From contig NZ_JANUXX010000002.1 of the NCBI RefSeq assembly GCF_024814375.1, positions 89,209 through 153,208 of the forward strand: DNA of 64,000 nt, given 5' to 3'. This document shows, one piece after another, positions 19,740-31,602 of this stretch; position 1 is the first letter of the stretch, and each line of letters begins with the position of its first letter. Below the pieces are notes generated by a model. It searched no databases. It worked only from the letters and a program-made list of their open reading frames with translations, and was not told where the DNA came from. Origin of the DNA: Streptococcus sciuri. GTDB lineage: Bacteria > Bacillota > Bacilli > Lactobacillales > Streptococcaceae. Both the position numbers and the translations under genes were made by a program.

Positions 19740-20411
19740 ATGAAACACTTAAAATTTCAATCTGTTTTTGATATTATAGGACCTGTTATGATAGGACCTT
19801 CTAGTAGCCACACCGCTGGTGCTGTTCGTATTGGGAAAATCGTCTCTGCTATTTTTGGAGAAAAACCTACTGAGGTCGAATTTCAGCTCTATAACTCCTT
19901 TGCCAAAACCTATCGTGGACATGGAACTGACCTTGCTTTAGTAGCTGGAGTCTTAGGAATGGATACAGATGACCCTGCGATTCCAAATGCCCTTGAAATC
20001 GCACATCAAAAAGGTATCAAAGTTACTTGGAAAGTCAATAAAGAATCAAACGCCCCCCACCCCAATACCACACAAATCATTATGAAAAATAATCAGAAAA
20101 GCCTATCTGCTACTGGTATCTCAATAGGTGGAGGTAATATTCAAGTAACAGAGCTTAATGGTTTTGCCGTCAACGTCAATATGAATACTCCGACTATCAT
20201 CATCGTACATCAGGATGTGCCTGGCATGATTGCTTACGTGACAGATATCCTTTCATCTTACCGCATAAACATTGCCCAGATGAATGTGACTCGGGAAAAG
20301 GCAGGCGAGAAGGCAATTATGATCATCGAGGTAGACTCGCATGACTGCGACAAAGCAATCGATGAAATAAGGCTTATCCCCAATCTACATAATGTGCATT
20401 TTTTTGACTAG
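19740..20411 (+). CDS. sdaAB: L-serine dehydratase, iron-sulfur-dependent, beta subunit
   Basis: A 223-aa subunit of the enzyme that deaminates L-serine to pyruvate and ammonia. It carries the signature IGPSSSHTAGAVRIG near the N-terminus and a C-terminal ACT regulatory domain (IIVHQDVPGMIAYVTDILSS). The alpha subunit gene follows after 11 bp, as is usual in Firmicutes. Confidence 0.96.
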   Translation: MKHLKFQSVFDIIGPVMIGPSSSHTAGAVRIGKIVSAIFGEKPTEVEFQLYNSFAKTYRGHGTDLALVAGVLGMDTDDPAIPNALEIAHQKGIKVTWKVNKESNAPHPNTTQIIMKNNQKSLSATGISIGGGNIQVTELNGFAVNVNMNTPTIIIVHQDVPGMIAYVTDILSSYRINIAQMNVTREKAGEKAIMIIEVDSHDCDKAIDEIRLIPNLHNVHFFD

Positions 20412-20422
20412 AAAGGAAGATT

Positions 20423-21292
20423 ATGTTTTACAGCGTTGAAGAACTCATCCAACAAGCAGAAAATCGCTATGGTGGCAATGTTTCTGAGCTGATGATTGCA
20501 ACTGAGATAGAGCTTAGTGGGCGCAGTCGAACTGAAATCATCCAGCTCATGACAAAAAACCTAGAAGTCATGAAATCCTCTGTCCAAAAAGGCTTATCTC
20601 CATACACATCACGCTCTGGATTGACAGGAGGAGATGCTAAAAAACTAGACGACTACATCAAAAAAGGAAAGACCTTATCTGATATTACGATTCTATCTAC
20701 TGCTCGCAATGCTATCGCTGTCAACGAACACAACGCCAAGATGGGCTTGGTCTGTGCGACACCAACAGCTGGTTCAGCTGGCTGTCTCCCTGCTGTCCTC
20801 ACCACCGCTATTGATAAACTAGGACTAACAGAAATAGAACAATTGCAATTTTTATTTACCGCAGGTGCTTTTGGTTTAGTAATAGCCAATAACGCTTCTA
20901 TCTCAGGAGCTGAAGGAGGTTGTCAAGCAGAAGTAGGATCTGCTTCTGCCATGGCGGCGGCTGCCCTAGTAATGGCTGCTGGTGGGACAGCGCAAGAAGC
21001 CAGTCAGGCGATTTGCTTTGTCATCAAAAATATGCTAGGTCTCATCTGTGACCCTGTTGCTGGATTAGTCGAAGTTCCTTGCGTCAAACGAAACGCTATG
21101 GGAGCTAGTTTTGCTTTTATCGCTGCTGATATGGCCTTAGCTGGAATCACCTCAAAAATCCCTGTGGATGAAGTAATCGATGCCATGTACCAAGTTGGAT
21201 CCAGCCTACCGACAGCCTTTCGTGAAACAGCAGAAGGCGGATTAGCAGCTACACCAACAGGCAGACGCTTAGCGAAGGAAATTTTTAGCTAA
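20423..21292 (+). CDS. sdaAA: L-serine dehydratase, iron-sulfur-dependent, alpha subunit
   Basis: A 289-aa catalytic subunit. Cluster-ligand cysteines lie in ATPTAGSAGCLPAVLT, GGCQAEVGSASAMAAAALV, LGLICDPVAGLVEVPCVKRN. Its length is typical. It forms an operon with sdaAB. The 32-bp gap to the next gene contains an AGGAG site, so the phosphatase gene may be co-transcribed. Confidence 0.96.
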   Translation: MFYSVEELIQQAENRYGGNVSELMIATEIELSGRSRTEIIQLMTKNLEVMKSSVQKGLSPYTSRSGLTGGDAKKLDDYIKKGKTLSDITILSTARNAIAVNEHNAKMGLVCATPTAGSAGCLPAVLTTAIDKLGLTEIEQLQFLFTAGAFGLVIANNASISGAEGGCQAEVGSASAMAAAALVMAAGGTAQEASQAICFVIKNMLGLICDPVAGLVEVPCVKRNAMGASFAFIAADMALAGITSKIPVDEVIDAMYQVGSSLPTAFRETAEGGLAATPTGRRLAKEIFS

Positions 21293-21324
21293 ATCTCTAT
21301 TTTCATTTTAATAGGAGTTCTGTA

Positions 21325-21954
21325 ATGTTAAAACACCTTTTCTTTGATCTAGATGGAACACTGGTAAATTCCAGTAAGGGCATAAAAAATGCTTTTAAGT
21401 ATACTTTTTCAAAACTCGATATGCCGACTCCTAATGAGAAAATTTTATCCACTTTCATAGGACCACCACTTGAGACAACCTTTTCACACTTTTTTGATAA
21501 TACTTTTCAAATAAATCAAGCAATAACTTTCTTTCGTGACTACTATCAAGAAAAAGGAGTACATGAAGTTAAGTTGTATGATAAAATACCACTCGCATTA
21601 GATATATTAAGTCAATCATATCAATTATTCGTGACAACCAGTAAACATGAACCTTCTGCTTACCAAATGCTATCTGAATTGGACGTTGACGACTATTTCA
21701 CAGCTATTTATGGTTCAACAGCAAATCGTTTTGTAAAAGAGGATATAATCGCTACATGCCTTAATAAACACTTTATTAAACCTGAGACAGCAGCTATTAT
21801 CGGAGATACAAAATTTGATATGATCGGTGGTAAGAGACAGCATATTAATTGTATCGGCGTCACATGGGGCTTCGGAAAGAAAGATGATTTAGTCAAATAT
21901 GGTGCTAATACCATTATCACATCCCCTATCGATCTTATAAACTATCTAACATAA
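21325..21954 (+). CDS. HAD-family hydrolase, phosphoglycolate phosphatase-like
   Basis: A 209-aa haloacid dehalogenase-like phosphatase. Motif I FFDLDGTLVNSS has the catalytic aspartates. Motif II is VTTSKHEP, with K in the following region, and motif IV is IIGDTKFDMIGG. The substrate cannot be told from sequence. It ends at a strong bidirectional terminator. Confidence 0.85.
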   Translation: MLKHLFFDLDGTLVNSSKGIKNAFKYTFSKLDMPTPNEKILSTFIGPPLETTFSHFFDNTFQINQAITFFRDYYQEKGVHEVKLYDKIPLALDILSQSYQLFVTTSKHEPSAYQMLSELDVDDYFTAIYGSTANRFVKEDIIATCLNKHFIKPETAAIIGDTKFDMIGGKRQHINCIGVTWGFGKKDDLVKYGANTIITSPIDLINYLT

Positions 21955-21984
21955 AAAATCTTAGATAAACATCTAAGATTTTTT
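21953..21984 (+). terminator. Bidirectional terminator between convergent genes
   Basis: AAAAAATCTTAGAT-AAAC-ATCTAAGATTTTTT: a perfect stem with T-runs on both strands. Confidence 0.92.
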
Positions 21985-21985
21985 A

Positions 21986-22675
21986 CTAATATCCCCAAGC
22001 AGATAAACCTTGAGCATTATAAGCTCTAATAGCCGCATTAATTTGGTCTTGAACAGTTGCTGTAGAACCCCAACCTGGCATCGTTTGAAAAAGACCAGAT
22101 GCACCAGAACTGTTAGTGACGTTAGGATTTCCGTTTGATTCACGAGCAATAATATTTTCCCAAGTTGACTGAGGCACACCGGTGGCTGCAGCCATTTGAG
22201 CTGCGGCATCTGAGCCAACATTCCCTGCAGTATTACCATTAGATAAATAAGTGGCACTTGCAGTTGTTACTTGAACTGAATCTGTCTGTAAAGGACTATT
22301 ATTTGTCGTATCAATATAAACCTGCTCAGTAGATTCCTGTGTAATCTGTGGTTGTGCAGAAACTTCTGTCATCTCGTTCTCTTCACTGGTATTGTCCTGC
22401 AGTTCTTCATTTGTACTTGAAGCAGATGAAACACTTAATTGGGTAAGAGTACCCACTTGACTAGAGCTAGATGCTGTTTTTGCTTTAATCACTTTATTAG
22501 CTTTTGATGATGATATTTTAGCAGATAAAGTTTCTGTGCTGACTTTTGTGGCTGCTAAGGTAAAAAAGAAAACACTGACGCTGGCAATAATAACCAAGGC
22601 TCCTAATAAGAGATAAGTCATTCGACGAACTCTTGCCTGACGACGCTTTTCATATCGACGTTTCAGTCTTGTCAT
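21986..22675 (-). CDS. Membrane-anchored transglycosylase-like (SLT) cell-wall protein
   Basis: About 229 aa. A basic N-terminus ([16 protein letters not shown]) precedes a single membrane segment ([18 protein letters not shown]). A Ser/Thr-rich linker follows. The C-terminal domain ([32 protein letters not shown]) has the catalytic glutamate context of soluble lytic transglycosylases. It probably acts on peptidoglycan outside the membrane. The start is uncertain: MTRLKRR has GAGG at ~12 nt, while an ATG six codons earlier has no ribosome site. Confidence 0.82.
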   Translation of the reverse strand: MTRLKRRYEKRRQARVRRMTYLLLGALVIIASVSVFFFTLAATKVSTETLSAKISSSKANKVIKAKTASSSSQVGTLTQLSVSSASSTNEELQDNTSEENEMTEVSAQPQITQESTEQVYIDTTNNSPLQTDSVQVTTASATYLSNGNTAGNVGSDAAAQMAAATGVPQSTWENIIARESNGNPNVTNSSGASGLFQTMPGWGSTATVQDQINAAIRAYNAQGLSAWGY

Positions 22676-22784
22676 ATAATTATCGTACCTCATACTAAAA
22701 TCTTACAGTACCTATCATATACTTTGTTTGTTACTTCAAAATTGTTTCTTGATTAAAAATGTTACAAATTTGTTGTATCATCAT

Positions 22785-22811
22785 AAAAAAACGCTATAAT
22801 AGCGTTTTTTT
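22785..22811 (-). terminator. Bidirectional terminator downstream of ecfT
   Basis: ACGCTA-TAA-TAGCGT flanked by A7 and T7 runs. Confidence 0.88.
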
Positions 22812-23607
22812 ATGAATTTTTTAGGAAATATAAGACCAAACCAAGGACTAAAATGACAAAAATTGTCAGACTATCTTTTCGCTCCCATTTTAAAATGCGG
22901 TATTTACTACGTCCCTCTCCTCCCTGATACCCTCTAGCCTCCATAGCAAGGGCAAGAGCATCTGCACGCTTAAAACTTGATGCAAATAAAGGGATGAGAA
23001 TTGGGAGGATTGTTTTGACTTTATGGAATAAATTCCCTTCGCCAAAGTCTACACCACGTGATCTTTGCGCATTCATAATACGTATAGTATCATCCATGAG
23101 AGTCGGAACAAATCGTAAACTTAGTGACAACATCAAACCAATCTCATGCGCAGGAACTTTAAAACGAGTTAAGGGGTGTAACAAAGACTCAACAGCATCT
23201 GATAGACTTAGAGGTGTTGTAGTGAGAGTCAGCAAGGTAGAATAAAAAACGATTAAAACAAAACGCATAAAAATTAGACATGCTTGGTTAAGACCGTAAG
23301 AAGTAATCGTTATAATACCAAGGTGAAAAAGAGTTTCTCCACCACCTATAAAGAAAACTTGAAACAATGTTGTAAATAAAATAATTCCAACCATGGGGCG
23401 CAATCCCCGTAAAAAAAAGGATAATTTCACTTGTGACAACAATATTGACACTAACGTAAAGATAACTAGAATTAAATTTGTTACAAGATTGTTTGCCCAA
23501 AATACAATCAAAATAAACAGAAACATTGCAATCAGCTTGCTTCTAGGATCTAGTCTATGAATCAGAGAGTTTCCTGGAATGTATCGCCCTAAAATCAGCT
23601 TATCCAT
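22810..23607 (-). CDS. ecfT: Energy-coupling factor transporter transmembrane protein EcfT
   Basis: A 265-aa scaffold of group II ECF vitamin/metal transporters. Several membrane segments ([20 protein letters not shown] and others) and two Ala-Arg-Gly coupling motifs are visible: [11 protein letters not shown] and MEARGYQGG. It overlaps ecfA2 by 13 bp. The S components it serves are encoded elsewhere. Confidence 0.95.
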   Translation of the reverse strand: MDKLILGRYIPGNSLIHRLDPRSKLIAMFLFILIVFWANNLVTNLILVIFTLVSILLSQVKLSFFLRGLRPMVGIILFTTLFQVFFIGGGETLFHLGIITITSYGLNQACLIFMRFVLIVFYSTLLTLTTTPLSLSDAVESLLHPLTRFKVPAHEIGLMLSLSLRFVPTLMDDTIRIMNAQRSRGVDFGEGNLFHKVKTILPILIPLFASSFKRADALALAMEARGYQGGEGRSKYRILKWERKDSLTIFVILVLGLVLYFLKNS

Positions 23608-24443
23608 GGAAGAACCTCCTTCGTGAATTCTTCTAGAGTAATAGGCAATCTATCTAATATCAATCCTTTTTTAACTAATTTTTGGCTGAATTTTGTGATT
23701 TTAGGAACACCAAGTTGCCTTTTTTCTAGAAAATCAACATTTTGAAATACCTCACAAGGAGTGCCTGATAAAAGAATTTTTCCAGCTTCAAGTGCATAAA
23801 CCATGTCAGCATAGTTAGCAACATCATCCATCATATGCGTCACAAGAACAATTGTTTGTCCTTTTTGATGTAAATCATGAAAAAGACGCATGAGCTCTGA
23901 TCTCCCTTTGGGATCAAGACCAGCGGTAGGTTCATCTAAAACTAACACATCAGGATTCATAGCCAATATACCAGCAATTGCTACTCGTCTCATCTGTCCA
24001 CCGGAAAGATCAAATGGATTTTTTTCATACAATTCTGGAGAAATACCAACTATCTCTAGCTTTTTACGAGCTAATTCCTCAGCTTTTTCTTTTGACACTC
24101 CAAAGTTTTGTGGTCCAAAAGAAACATCTTTTAGCACCGTCTCTTCAAACAATTGGCTTTCTGGAAATTGGAAAACAAGTCCTACTTTTTGACGAACAGA
24201 TTTAATGTCCTTATTTTTTGAAGTTGGAGTAATATGTACATTTCCAATGACAACCTCTCCTTCAGTGGGCAAATATAAGCCATTCAACAGTTGCATAAGC
24301 GTTGATTTACCAGAACCTGTGTGTCCAACTATAGCTGTATAACTCTTCTCCTTGATAACTAAGTTAATATCAAATAAAGCCTGTCTCTCAAACGGTGTGT
24401 CGGCTTGATAAACATAACTTACATGTTTAAGAGAAAGCTCCAT
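23595..24443 (-). CDS. ecfA2: Energy-coupling factor transporter ATPase EcfA2
   Basis: A 282-aa ABC ATPase. Walker [15 protein letters not shown]-loop [12 protein letters not shown], signature [13 protein letters not shown] and Walker [15 protein letters not shown] are all intact. The second ATG (MELSLKHV) follows GGAGG at 7 nt and is preferred over the ATG two codons earlier. It overlaps ecfA1 and ecfT and pairs with EcfA1 in the transporter. Confidence 0.95.
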   Translation of the reverse strand: MELSLKHVSYVYQADTPFERQALFDINLVIKEKSYTAIVGHTGSGKSTLMQLLNGLYLPTEGEVVIGNVHITPTSKNKDIKSVRQKVGLVFQFPESQLFEETVLKDVSFGPQNFGVSKEKAEELARKKLEIVGISPELYEKNPFDLSGGQMRRVAIAGILAMNPDVLVLDEPTAGLDPKGRSELMRLFHDLHQKGQTIVLVTHMMDDVANYADMVYALEAGKILLSGTPCEVFQNVDFLEKRQLGVPKITKFSQKLVKKGLILDRLPITLEEFTKEVLPWIS

Positions 24444-25255
24444 AGCCATTCCTCCAATTCATCTTCTGTCAAGTAGCTTTCCTCTATGGAAATTCCTGAA
24501 TCCTTCAAAGCTAATAAGACATTCGTTGTAAAAGGTTTGTCAAGTCCAATAGTTTCTAAATCGTGACGTGAAAACAATTCTCTAGGGGTCATATTAGATT
24601 CGATTTGACCTTCTTTTAGCACTAACACACGATCACTCCATGCAACCTCATCTAAATCATGAGTGATTGAAATAACGGTCATCTCATGTTTCTTACGAAT
24701 TGCACGAATCACACGAATAAGCTCTAAACGCCCTTTTGGGTCTAACATACTTGTCGCTTCATCTAAAATGATAATTTTAGGTTGCATAGCAATAGCTCCA
24801 GCAATTGCTACTCTCTGTTTTTGCCCTCCAGACAGACGAGAAGGCTCACTATTAGCGAAATCTTTCATACCAACGACAGATAAAGCTTTTGACACACGAT
24901 GGCGCATATCATCAAGTGAGACGCCCTTATTTTCTAGACCAAAAGCCACATCATCCTCAACTGTCGCCCCAACGAACTGATTATCTGGATTTTGAAAAAC
25001 TATTCCTATCTTGTAACGAATATCCCAAACTGTCTTGTCGCTCATCAGTTGACCATCAATCTTGATAGAACCAGACTGGGCTACTAGTAAACCGTCCAGC
25101 AGACGTACTAAGGTTGACTTTCCCGAACCATTATGTCCAACGATGGACAACCATTCTCCCTGTTTCACATGAAACGAAATATCTTTCAGAGTATATTTCT
25201 CTTGCTGATCATCATAGCGAAAAGAAAGATTGTTCACTTCAATAATATCTGTCAT
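24419..25255 (-). CDS. ecfA1: Energy-coupling factor transporter ATPase EcfA1
   Basis: A 278-aa ABC ATPase with Walker [15 protein letters not shown]-loop [14 protein letters not shown], signature [15 protein letters not shown] and Walker [14 protein letters not shown]. It is the first gene of the ecfA1-ecfA2-ecfT module. It directly follows pgsA, sharing one base with its stop, so it is probably co-transcribed with rodZ-pgsA. Confidence 0.95.
   Translation of the reverse strand: MTDIIEVNNLSFRYDDQQEKYTLKDISFHVKQGEWLSIVGHNGSGKSTLVRLLDGLLVAQSGSIKIDGQLMSDKTVWDIRYKIGIVFQNPDNQFVGATVEDDVAFGLENKGVSLDDMRHRVSKALSVVGMKDFANSEPSRLSGGQKQRVAIAGAIAMQPKIIILDEATSMLDPKGRLELIRVIRAIRKKHEMTVISITHDLDEVAWSDRVLVLKEGQIESNMTPRELFSRHDLETIGLDKPFTTNVLLALKDSGISIEESYLTEDELEEWLWSFLLNM
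25161..25176. promoter_or_regulatory. Second parS-like sequence, inside ecfA1
   Basis: TGTTTCACATGAAACG matches the ParB-binding consensus TGTTTCACGTGAAACA at 14 of 16 positions. It lies in coding sequence about 15 kb from oriC. Two mismatches, one central, make this weak. Confidence 0.35.
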
Positions 25256-25794
25256 TATTTAAAAGTATCCTTAAACAAATAGCTCGCTCCTTTAAAATAA
25301 TCATAGCCTGAATAAATAGTGAAAAAGAGCGCAATGTAGAGTAAAATTGTGCCAATTAGAGACAAGTGACATAACAAGAGGATAATAGACAACATCTGTG
25401 TGGCTGTTTTCACCTTTCCTGGCATAGCTGCTGCTAGGACAGTGCCACCAGTTTCCACCAAAAGCAGACGTAATCCTGTCACCGCCAACTCTCTACAGAT
25501 GATGACTGCTGCCACCCAAGATGGAACCATATCAAGTCCAACTAACATGATAAAAGCACTCATCACAAGCATCTTATCAGCTAGAGGATCTGCAAATTTT
25601 CCAAAATTTGTCACAACATGCCACTTGCGTGCTAAATAACCATCTAAATAATCCGTAAAACTAGCTATGGTAAAAACTAGAGCAGCAATTATATGCCATA
25701 AAAAGCTAGCCGAAAGTCCTGTTAATATCAAAAAAACAGGAATCATACAAATCCGTAGAATAGTCAATAAATTGGGGATATTTTCCTTTTTCAT
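25255..25794 (-). CDS. pgsA: CDP-diacylglycerol-glycerol-3-phosphate 3-phosphatidyltransferase
   Basis: A 179-aa membrane enzyme making phosphatidylglycerol phosphate. The CDP-alcohol phosphotransferase signature DG-x2-AR-x8-G-x3-D-x3-D is seen in DYLDGYLARKW and NFGKFADPLADK. About four or five membrane segments. It lies 10 bp after rodZ. Confidence 0.95.
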   Translation of the reverse strand: MKKENIPNLLTILRICMIPVFLILTGLSASFLWHIIAALVFTIASFTDYLDGYLARKWHVVTNFGKFADPLADKMLVMSAFIMLVGLDMVPSWVAAVIICRELAVTGLRLLLVETGGTVLAAAMPGKVKTATQMLSIILLLCHLSLIGTILLYIALFFTIYSGYDYFKGASYLFKDTFK

Positions 25795-25804
25795 CTTATT
25801 TGAT

Positions 25805-26713
25805 TTACTCTCCTTCTGTTACATTAAAAGTTGCTGTATTTGCCGAACTAGTAATTGTAGTCATATCTAATTTCTGACCATTTATTGTGACTGTAACTGC
25901 CTCTGGATAACCAAAGACAAATTGTGAGGTAGTTGCAGCTTCATCTAGAACAGCCGTCACTGAGGGGTTTTGTGTCGTTAAAAGTACACCTTCACTAGAC
26001 AAGTCCGTGTTGGACAAAGACACCCAACTTGGTGCTTCGCCTGATAAAGTGACTTCAATCGTAATAGGTCTTGTTGCTTGAGACAAGGTAATAATCGTTG
26101 CACCATTAGCATCTTGGTTAACAGTTAATTGAGGTAGCTTAGTCGAACTAGCGATTGTTGATTTCGAAGAAGACTTTTGATGCCTAGTGACTGCTTGTTT
26201 ACTTACTGGAAGTTGGCTAGACTGTCTCCACCATAGCCAAGCAAGAGCCGTACCAGTTAAGAAAATGAGCATTATTGATATTCCTACCAACCAACTTCTT
26301 ATACTGTAGTAACGCTGCCTCCTAGAACGAGATAAAGGGATTGTCTTTGCTTCTTTATCCTTTATGGATTCACTGACAGGTTCTTGACTATTTTCAGGTC
26401 TTTTCTTTCCCTCTTCTCGTTCTAACGACAAAAAATCAACTGAATCATTAACGTTTAGTCTTGATATAGGGAGAGCCACTTCTTTAACAGACAAATTGAT
26501 ATTAGCTTTTTTCTCCTCAGCTAGTGAAACCGCCTTAGCATAAGAACTAATATAGTGATCCAAATCTTCAACTGGAACCGCATCAAATTGGTTTAATTCT
26601 AATGCTAGTAAATAATGAAGAGGAATATTCGTTTCTTTTTCAATATCCTTTAAACTGAGATTCAATTTAATTCGTCGAGTTCTTAAACGATCGCCTAGTG
26701 TTCTTTCTTTCAT
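25805..26713 (-). CDS. rodZ: Cell-shape regulator RodZ-like protein
   Basis: A 302-aa bitopic membrane protein. An N-terminal helix-turn-helix domain (LGDRLRTRRIKLNLSLKDIE) is followed by a basic linker (SRSRRQRYYSIRS), one membrane segment (WLVGISIMLIFLTGTALAWL) and a C-terminal DUF4115-like beta domain. RodZ links the cytoskeleton or elongasome to the cell wall. The ATG of MKERTLGD follows AGAGGAAA at about 5 nt; a longer upstream start is rejected. Confidence 0.9.
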   Translation of the reverse strand: MKERTLGDRLRTRRIKLNLSLKDIEKETNIPLHYLLALELNQFDAVPVEDLDHYISSYAKAVSLAEEKKANINLSVKEVALPISRLNVNDSVDFLSLEREEGKKRPENSQEPVSESIKDKEAKTIPLSRSRRQRYYSIRSWLVGISIMLIFLTGTALAWLWWRQSSQLPVSKQAVTRHQKSSSKSTIASSTKLPQLTVNQDANGATIITLSQATRPITIEVTLSGEAPSWVSLSNTDLSSEGVLLTTQNPSVTAVLDEAATTSQFVFGYPEAVTVTINGQKLDMTTITSSANTATFNVTEGE

Positions 26714-26779
26714 ATGGTTTCCTCTGCATGATTTTAGTCTCTTCATTATATCAGAAAATGTCAATTATTTCTTGATTAT

Positions 26780-26977
26780 TTACTTTGGAAGCATAATAAC
26801 CTCTGCTCTATCTGCTGTTTCAAAAAAAAATACAGACTTCTTTCAAAACATCTTCAAAAGTTAAATTTTCTGGAGAACTTAGCGGTGTCAAGAGTTTCTC
26901 CAAATAGCTAAATATAACGAGTCGCCTCGTTGACACATCATTTACTAATGATGTCAACAATTGTCAATATTTCCTCT
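26780..26977 (-). pseudogene. C-terminal remnant of a gene upstream of rodZ
   Basis: The minus strand reads (L)LTSLVNDVSTRRLVIFSYLE, then KLLTPLSSPENLTFEDVLKE and on to a stop in a T-run. The next frame gives FETADRAEVIMLPK and a stop. This looks like one protein end split by a homopolymer frameshift. Streptococci often carry M16 peptidase genes upstream of rodZ, but the identity is not established. Confidence 0.35.
26929..26958. repeat. Inverted repeat in the rodZ-yaaA intergenic region
   Basis: GTTGAC-AC-ATCATT-TACT-AATGAT-GTCAAC: 12 paired bases with a 2-nt bulge. Apart from this and the gene remnant, nothing else stands out in the ~600 bp between rodZ and yaaA until the yaaA promoter. 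Confidence 0.5.
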
Positions 26978-27263
26978 AAAAATATCAACATTATCTAATA
27001 TTATAAAACAACAACTAGCTTAACACCTGAATTACATGATAACTACCTCACTACAAGAACTTACTTTAGTTTGTAAATGTGTTGTAAACTTAATTTACTG
27101 CTGTAAAAATACCTTTTGACCTGCCTCCAAGCAATGCTTTAGAATATCTTCTTCCATATTGAAATCTAGTAGCTACTTCAAAACAAAAGATAATACAGTT
27201 CATTTTATAGTCTTAAAAGACTTAAAAGGATTACTTACCTCTTCTATCCACCAAACATTTTGT

Positions 27264-27286
27264 TCTTTGACAGGTTATGGTATAAT
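27264..27286 (+). promoter_or_regulatory. Promoter of yaaA-recF
   Basis: An extended -10 TGGTATAAT lies about 28 bp before the yaaA start. A weak -35 is possible in the TTTGTT region upstream. Confidence 0.5.
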
Positions 27287-27314
27287 ATTACCATCAACAC
27301 CCTGTGAGGAGCTT

Positions 27315-27671
27315 ATGAAATATACATTATTTGATGACCATATCACCCTACAATCACTGTTAAAAGACTTACGCATCATTCAAAGTGGAGGAGCTATCAA
27401 AAGTTTTTTACAAGATAATGTTGTACTGGTTAATAATGAGAAAGAAATGCGTCGCAGACGCAAATTACGACTTCTAGATACCGTCACTATTCCTGAATTA
27501 GAAACAACAATCACCATTACACAACCAAGCGACAGCGAAATCAAAGAAAGAAAAGAACTTCTTAGCGAAAAAGAAAGGGTCACAAAGATTGTTCGAAAAA
27601 TAAATCAAGAAAGTAATTTCCAAAAAGTCCGAACCAACAAAAAACAAAAACCACGCTTTCCAGGAATGTAG
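27315..27671 (+). CDS. yaaA: S4 domain RNA-binding protein YaaA
   Basis: A 118-aa protein of the S4-like family. The S4 domain reads LQSLLKDLRIIQSGGAIKSF and VVLVNNEKEMRRRRKLRLLD. In Bacillus the homologue is encoded next to recF. The ATG follows TGAGGAG; an upstream extension of the frame crosses the promoter and is not used. recF begins 3 bp after its stop, so the two are co-transcribed. Its function is not established here. Confidence 0.88.
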   Translation: MKYTLFDDHITLQSLLKDLRIIQSGGAIKSFLQDNVVLVNNEKEMRRRRKLRLLDTVTIPELETTITITQPSDSEIKERKELLSEKERVTKIVRKINQESNFQKVRTNKKQKPRFPGM

Positions 27672-27674
27672 GTT

Positions 27675-28781
27675 ATGTTTATAGAATCAATAATTCTCCA
27701 AAATTACCGGAACTATAATAAACTAGAAGCCAACTTTTCTCCTACGCTTAATATTTTTATCGGAAAAAATGCTCAAGGAAAGACAAACTTCCTAGAAGCT
27801 ATTTACTTTTTGGCACTTACAAGAAGTCACAGAACACGCTCAGATAAAGAACTGATACAATTTCAAAAAGAGTCTCTACATGTATCAGGTACTTTGGTTC
27901 GTGCAAATAGTAAGGTACCACTTGATATTTATCTCTCCAAGAATGGGCGCATAACCAAGCTCAACCACTTGAAACAGGCAAAATTGTCCGATTATGTTGG
28001 AAATATGACAGTTGTTTTATTTGCTCCCGAGGATTTGCAATTAGTCAAAGGTTCTCCTTCTTTGAGACGAAAATTTATTGATATCGATTTAGGGCAAATT
28101 AAACAACTTTATTTATCTGATTTAGCACAGTATAATCACATTCTCAAACAACGCAATAGCTACCTCAAAACTGCTGATAAGGTGAATAAGGAATATCTCT
28201 TTGTACTCGATGAACAGCTAGTCCACTACGGTAGCCGTGTCATTAAACATCGTTATCACTTTATTCAAAATCTATCAAAAAAAGCTGATAAACATCATTT
28301 TACGATTTCAAATGAACTAGAACACCTATCCATTAAATATCTTTCCTCTATTTCATTTACAACTACTGCCGAGATTGAAGAAAAATTCAAAACACAATTA
28401 CTAGCTGCTCAAAAGCGTGATATATTTAAAAAAAATACAGGTGTTGGTCCACATAGGGATAACTTAGCTTTTTATATCAATGATCTGGACGCCTCATTTA
28501 GTAGTCAAGGACAACAAAGAAGTCTCGTTCTTTCACTGAAACTAGCTGAAATTGACTTAATCAAAGTAGCAACCCATGAATCACCTATCTTGTTACTTGA
28601 TGATGTGATGAGCGAACTTGACCAGACTCGACAAGAAAAACTCCTACAAGCTATAAGGGATAATAATGTCCAAACTTTTATGACTACAACCAATATTAAA
28701 CACTTTAAAGACTTACCACAAGGACTAAAATTATTTACTATTGACTCTGGAAATTTCCTTGATGAAAAAAATTATAATTGA
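27675..28781 (+). CDS. recF: DNA replication and repair protein RecF
   Basis: A 368-aa SMC-like ATPase that helps load RecA at gaps. Walker A is [15 protein letters not shown], the signature is [18 protein letters not shown] and Walker B is [14 protein letters not shown]. In streptococci recF is typically separated from dnaA-dnaN, as here. Confidence 0.97.
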   Translation: MFIESIILQNYRNYNKLEANFSPTLNIFIGKNAQGKTNFLEAIYFLALTRSHRTRSDKELIQFQKESLHVSGTLVRANSKVPLDIYLSKNGRITKLNHLKQAKLSDYVGNMTVVLFAPEDLQLVKGSPSLRRKFIDIDLGQIKQLYLSDLAQYNHILKQRNSYLKTADKVNKEYLFVLDEQLVHYGSRVIKHRYHFIQNLSKKADKHHFTISNELEHLSIKYLSSISFTTTAEIEEKFKTQLLAAQKRDIFKKNTGVGPHRDNLAFYINDLDASFSSQGQQRSLVLSLKLAEIDLIKVATHESPILLLDDVMSELDQTRQEKLLQAIRDNNVQTFMTTTNIKHFKDLPQGLKLFTIDSGNFLDEKNYN

Positions 28782-28866
28782 TAGTTATATTTACAATATA
28801 TTTACGCATCAGATGCCTCCGCTGAAACTATCTCTCTAGTTTTTTTACACTTATATTGACAATAAT

Positions 28867-28893
28867 AAAAAAGAGATTGACACCTCTTTTTTT
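28867..28893 (+). terminator. Bidirectional terminator between recF and guaB
   Basis: AAAAAAGAG-ATTGACAC-CTCTTTTTT between two convergent genes. Confidence 0.85.
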
Positions 28894-28894
28894 A

Positions 28895-30376
<1,482 letters not shown>

Positions 30377-30442
30377 TTACAGTTCCTCTTTTCTATTTTA
30401 GTAGCAAGACCTACAAGCCTTCTCCTAAAGGTTATTGTTATT

Positions 30443-30470
30443 ATCATATCACGCTAAAATCATTTGTCAA
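30443..30470 (-). promoter_or_regulatory. guaB promoter
   Basis: On the minus strand: TTGACA, 16-nt spacer, TATGAT with an extended -10 TG. Confidence 0.7.
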
Positions 30471-30579
30471 CTACTTCTGTTTTATTTTTAAAAATGATAA
30501 TTTTTTTCTATTACAGTCAGAAAATTTATAGAAATGAAAATTCTACCAACACAATTTGTTAGCAGAATGGTCAATATAT

Positions 30580-31602
30580 TTAGAAATAGTTGATTCCCAT
30601 AGCAGCTTTAACTTCTGAAAGTGTTTGACCAGCAACTTCACGCGCTACTTCACTTCCTTTTTCAAGCATATGGAATACTTCACCCATGTCTTTTGCATAT
30701 TCTAAACGGCGTTTGCGAATTGGTGCCAATTCACGTTCAAGAATATCAAGTAAATAACGTTTTGTTTTAACATCACCAAGCCCTCCACGTTGATAGTGTT
30801 CTTTCATGGCTGCAATGTCAGCTTGGTCTTCTTCACGTCCGAAAATATCAAGATAATGAAAAACCATATTTCCTTCAACTTGCCCTGGATCTTCAACACG
30901 AACATGATTAGGATCTGTGTACATGCTCATTACTTTTTTACGAACAGTATCAGCATCATCAGACAAATAAATACCATTTCCAAGAGACTTAGACATTTTA
31001 GCATTACCATCTAATCCTGGTAAACGACCAGCTGCCTCATTTTTAGGAAAAATACCTTCTGGTTCAACCAAAACATCTGTTTTATAAGTGTGATTGAAAC
31101 TGCGAACAATTTCACGTGTTTGTTCAATCATTGGTTTTTGGTCATTTCCAACTGGCACATAATTCGCTTTAAAAGCTGTAATATCTGCGGATTGAGAAAT
31201 TGGATACACCAAAAATCCTGTTGGAATTGAACTTCCAAATCCCTTTTGCGCAATCTCTGTTTTTACAGTAGGATTACGTTCCAAACGTGCCAATGACACC
31301 AAGTTCATGTAGTACATGGTTAATTCAGCTAATTCAGGGATTTGACTTTGAATGAAAATCGTAGATTTAGCTGGGTCGATTCCTGCTGATAAGTAGTCTA
31401 ATGCAACATTTCCAACCGATTCTCTAATAATTTCAGATTCTTTAGCATGGTCTGTCAAAGCTTGTTGATCTGCCAAAAAAATAAACATATCGTACTTGCC
31501 TTCATTTTGCAATAATACACGATTTTTTAAACTGCCAACGTAGTGTCCTAAGTGCAACTTACCAGTTGGACGGTCACCTGTCAAAATCACTGGTTTTGTC
31601 AT
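30580..31602 (-). CDS. trpS: Tryptophanyl-tRNA synthetase
   Basis: A 340-aa class I synthetase. HIGH-type motif [10 protein letters not shown] and KMSKS motif AKMSKSLGN are intact. It is preceded by a tryptophan-specific T-box leader that couples transcription to uncharged tRNA-Trp. Confidence 0.98.
   Translation of the reverse strand: MTKPVILTGDRPTGKLHLGHYVGSLKNRVLLQNEGKYDMFIFLADQQALTDHAKESEIIRESVGNVALDYLSAGIDPAKSTIFIQSQIPELAELTMYYMNLVSLARLERNPTVKTEIAQKGFGSSIPTGFLVYPISQSADITAFKANYVPVGNDQKPMIEQTREIVRSFNHTYKTDVLVEPEGIFPKNEAAGRLPGLDGNAKMSKSLGNGIYLSDDADTVRKKVMSMYTDPNHVRVEDPGQVEGNMVFHYLDIFGREEDQADIAAMKEHYQRGGLGDVKTKRYLLDILERELAPIRKRRLEYAKDMGEVFHMLEKGSEVAREVAGQTLSEVKAAMGINYF

Noticed and set aside
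27159..27314. N-terminal extension of YaaA
   Set aside because: It crosses the promoter; the ATG at 27315 has TGAGGAG and starts the S4 domain.
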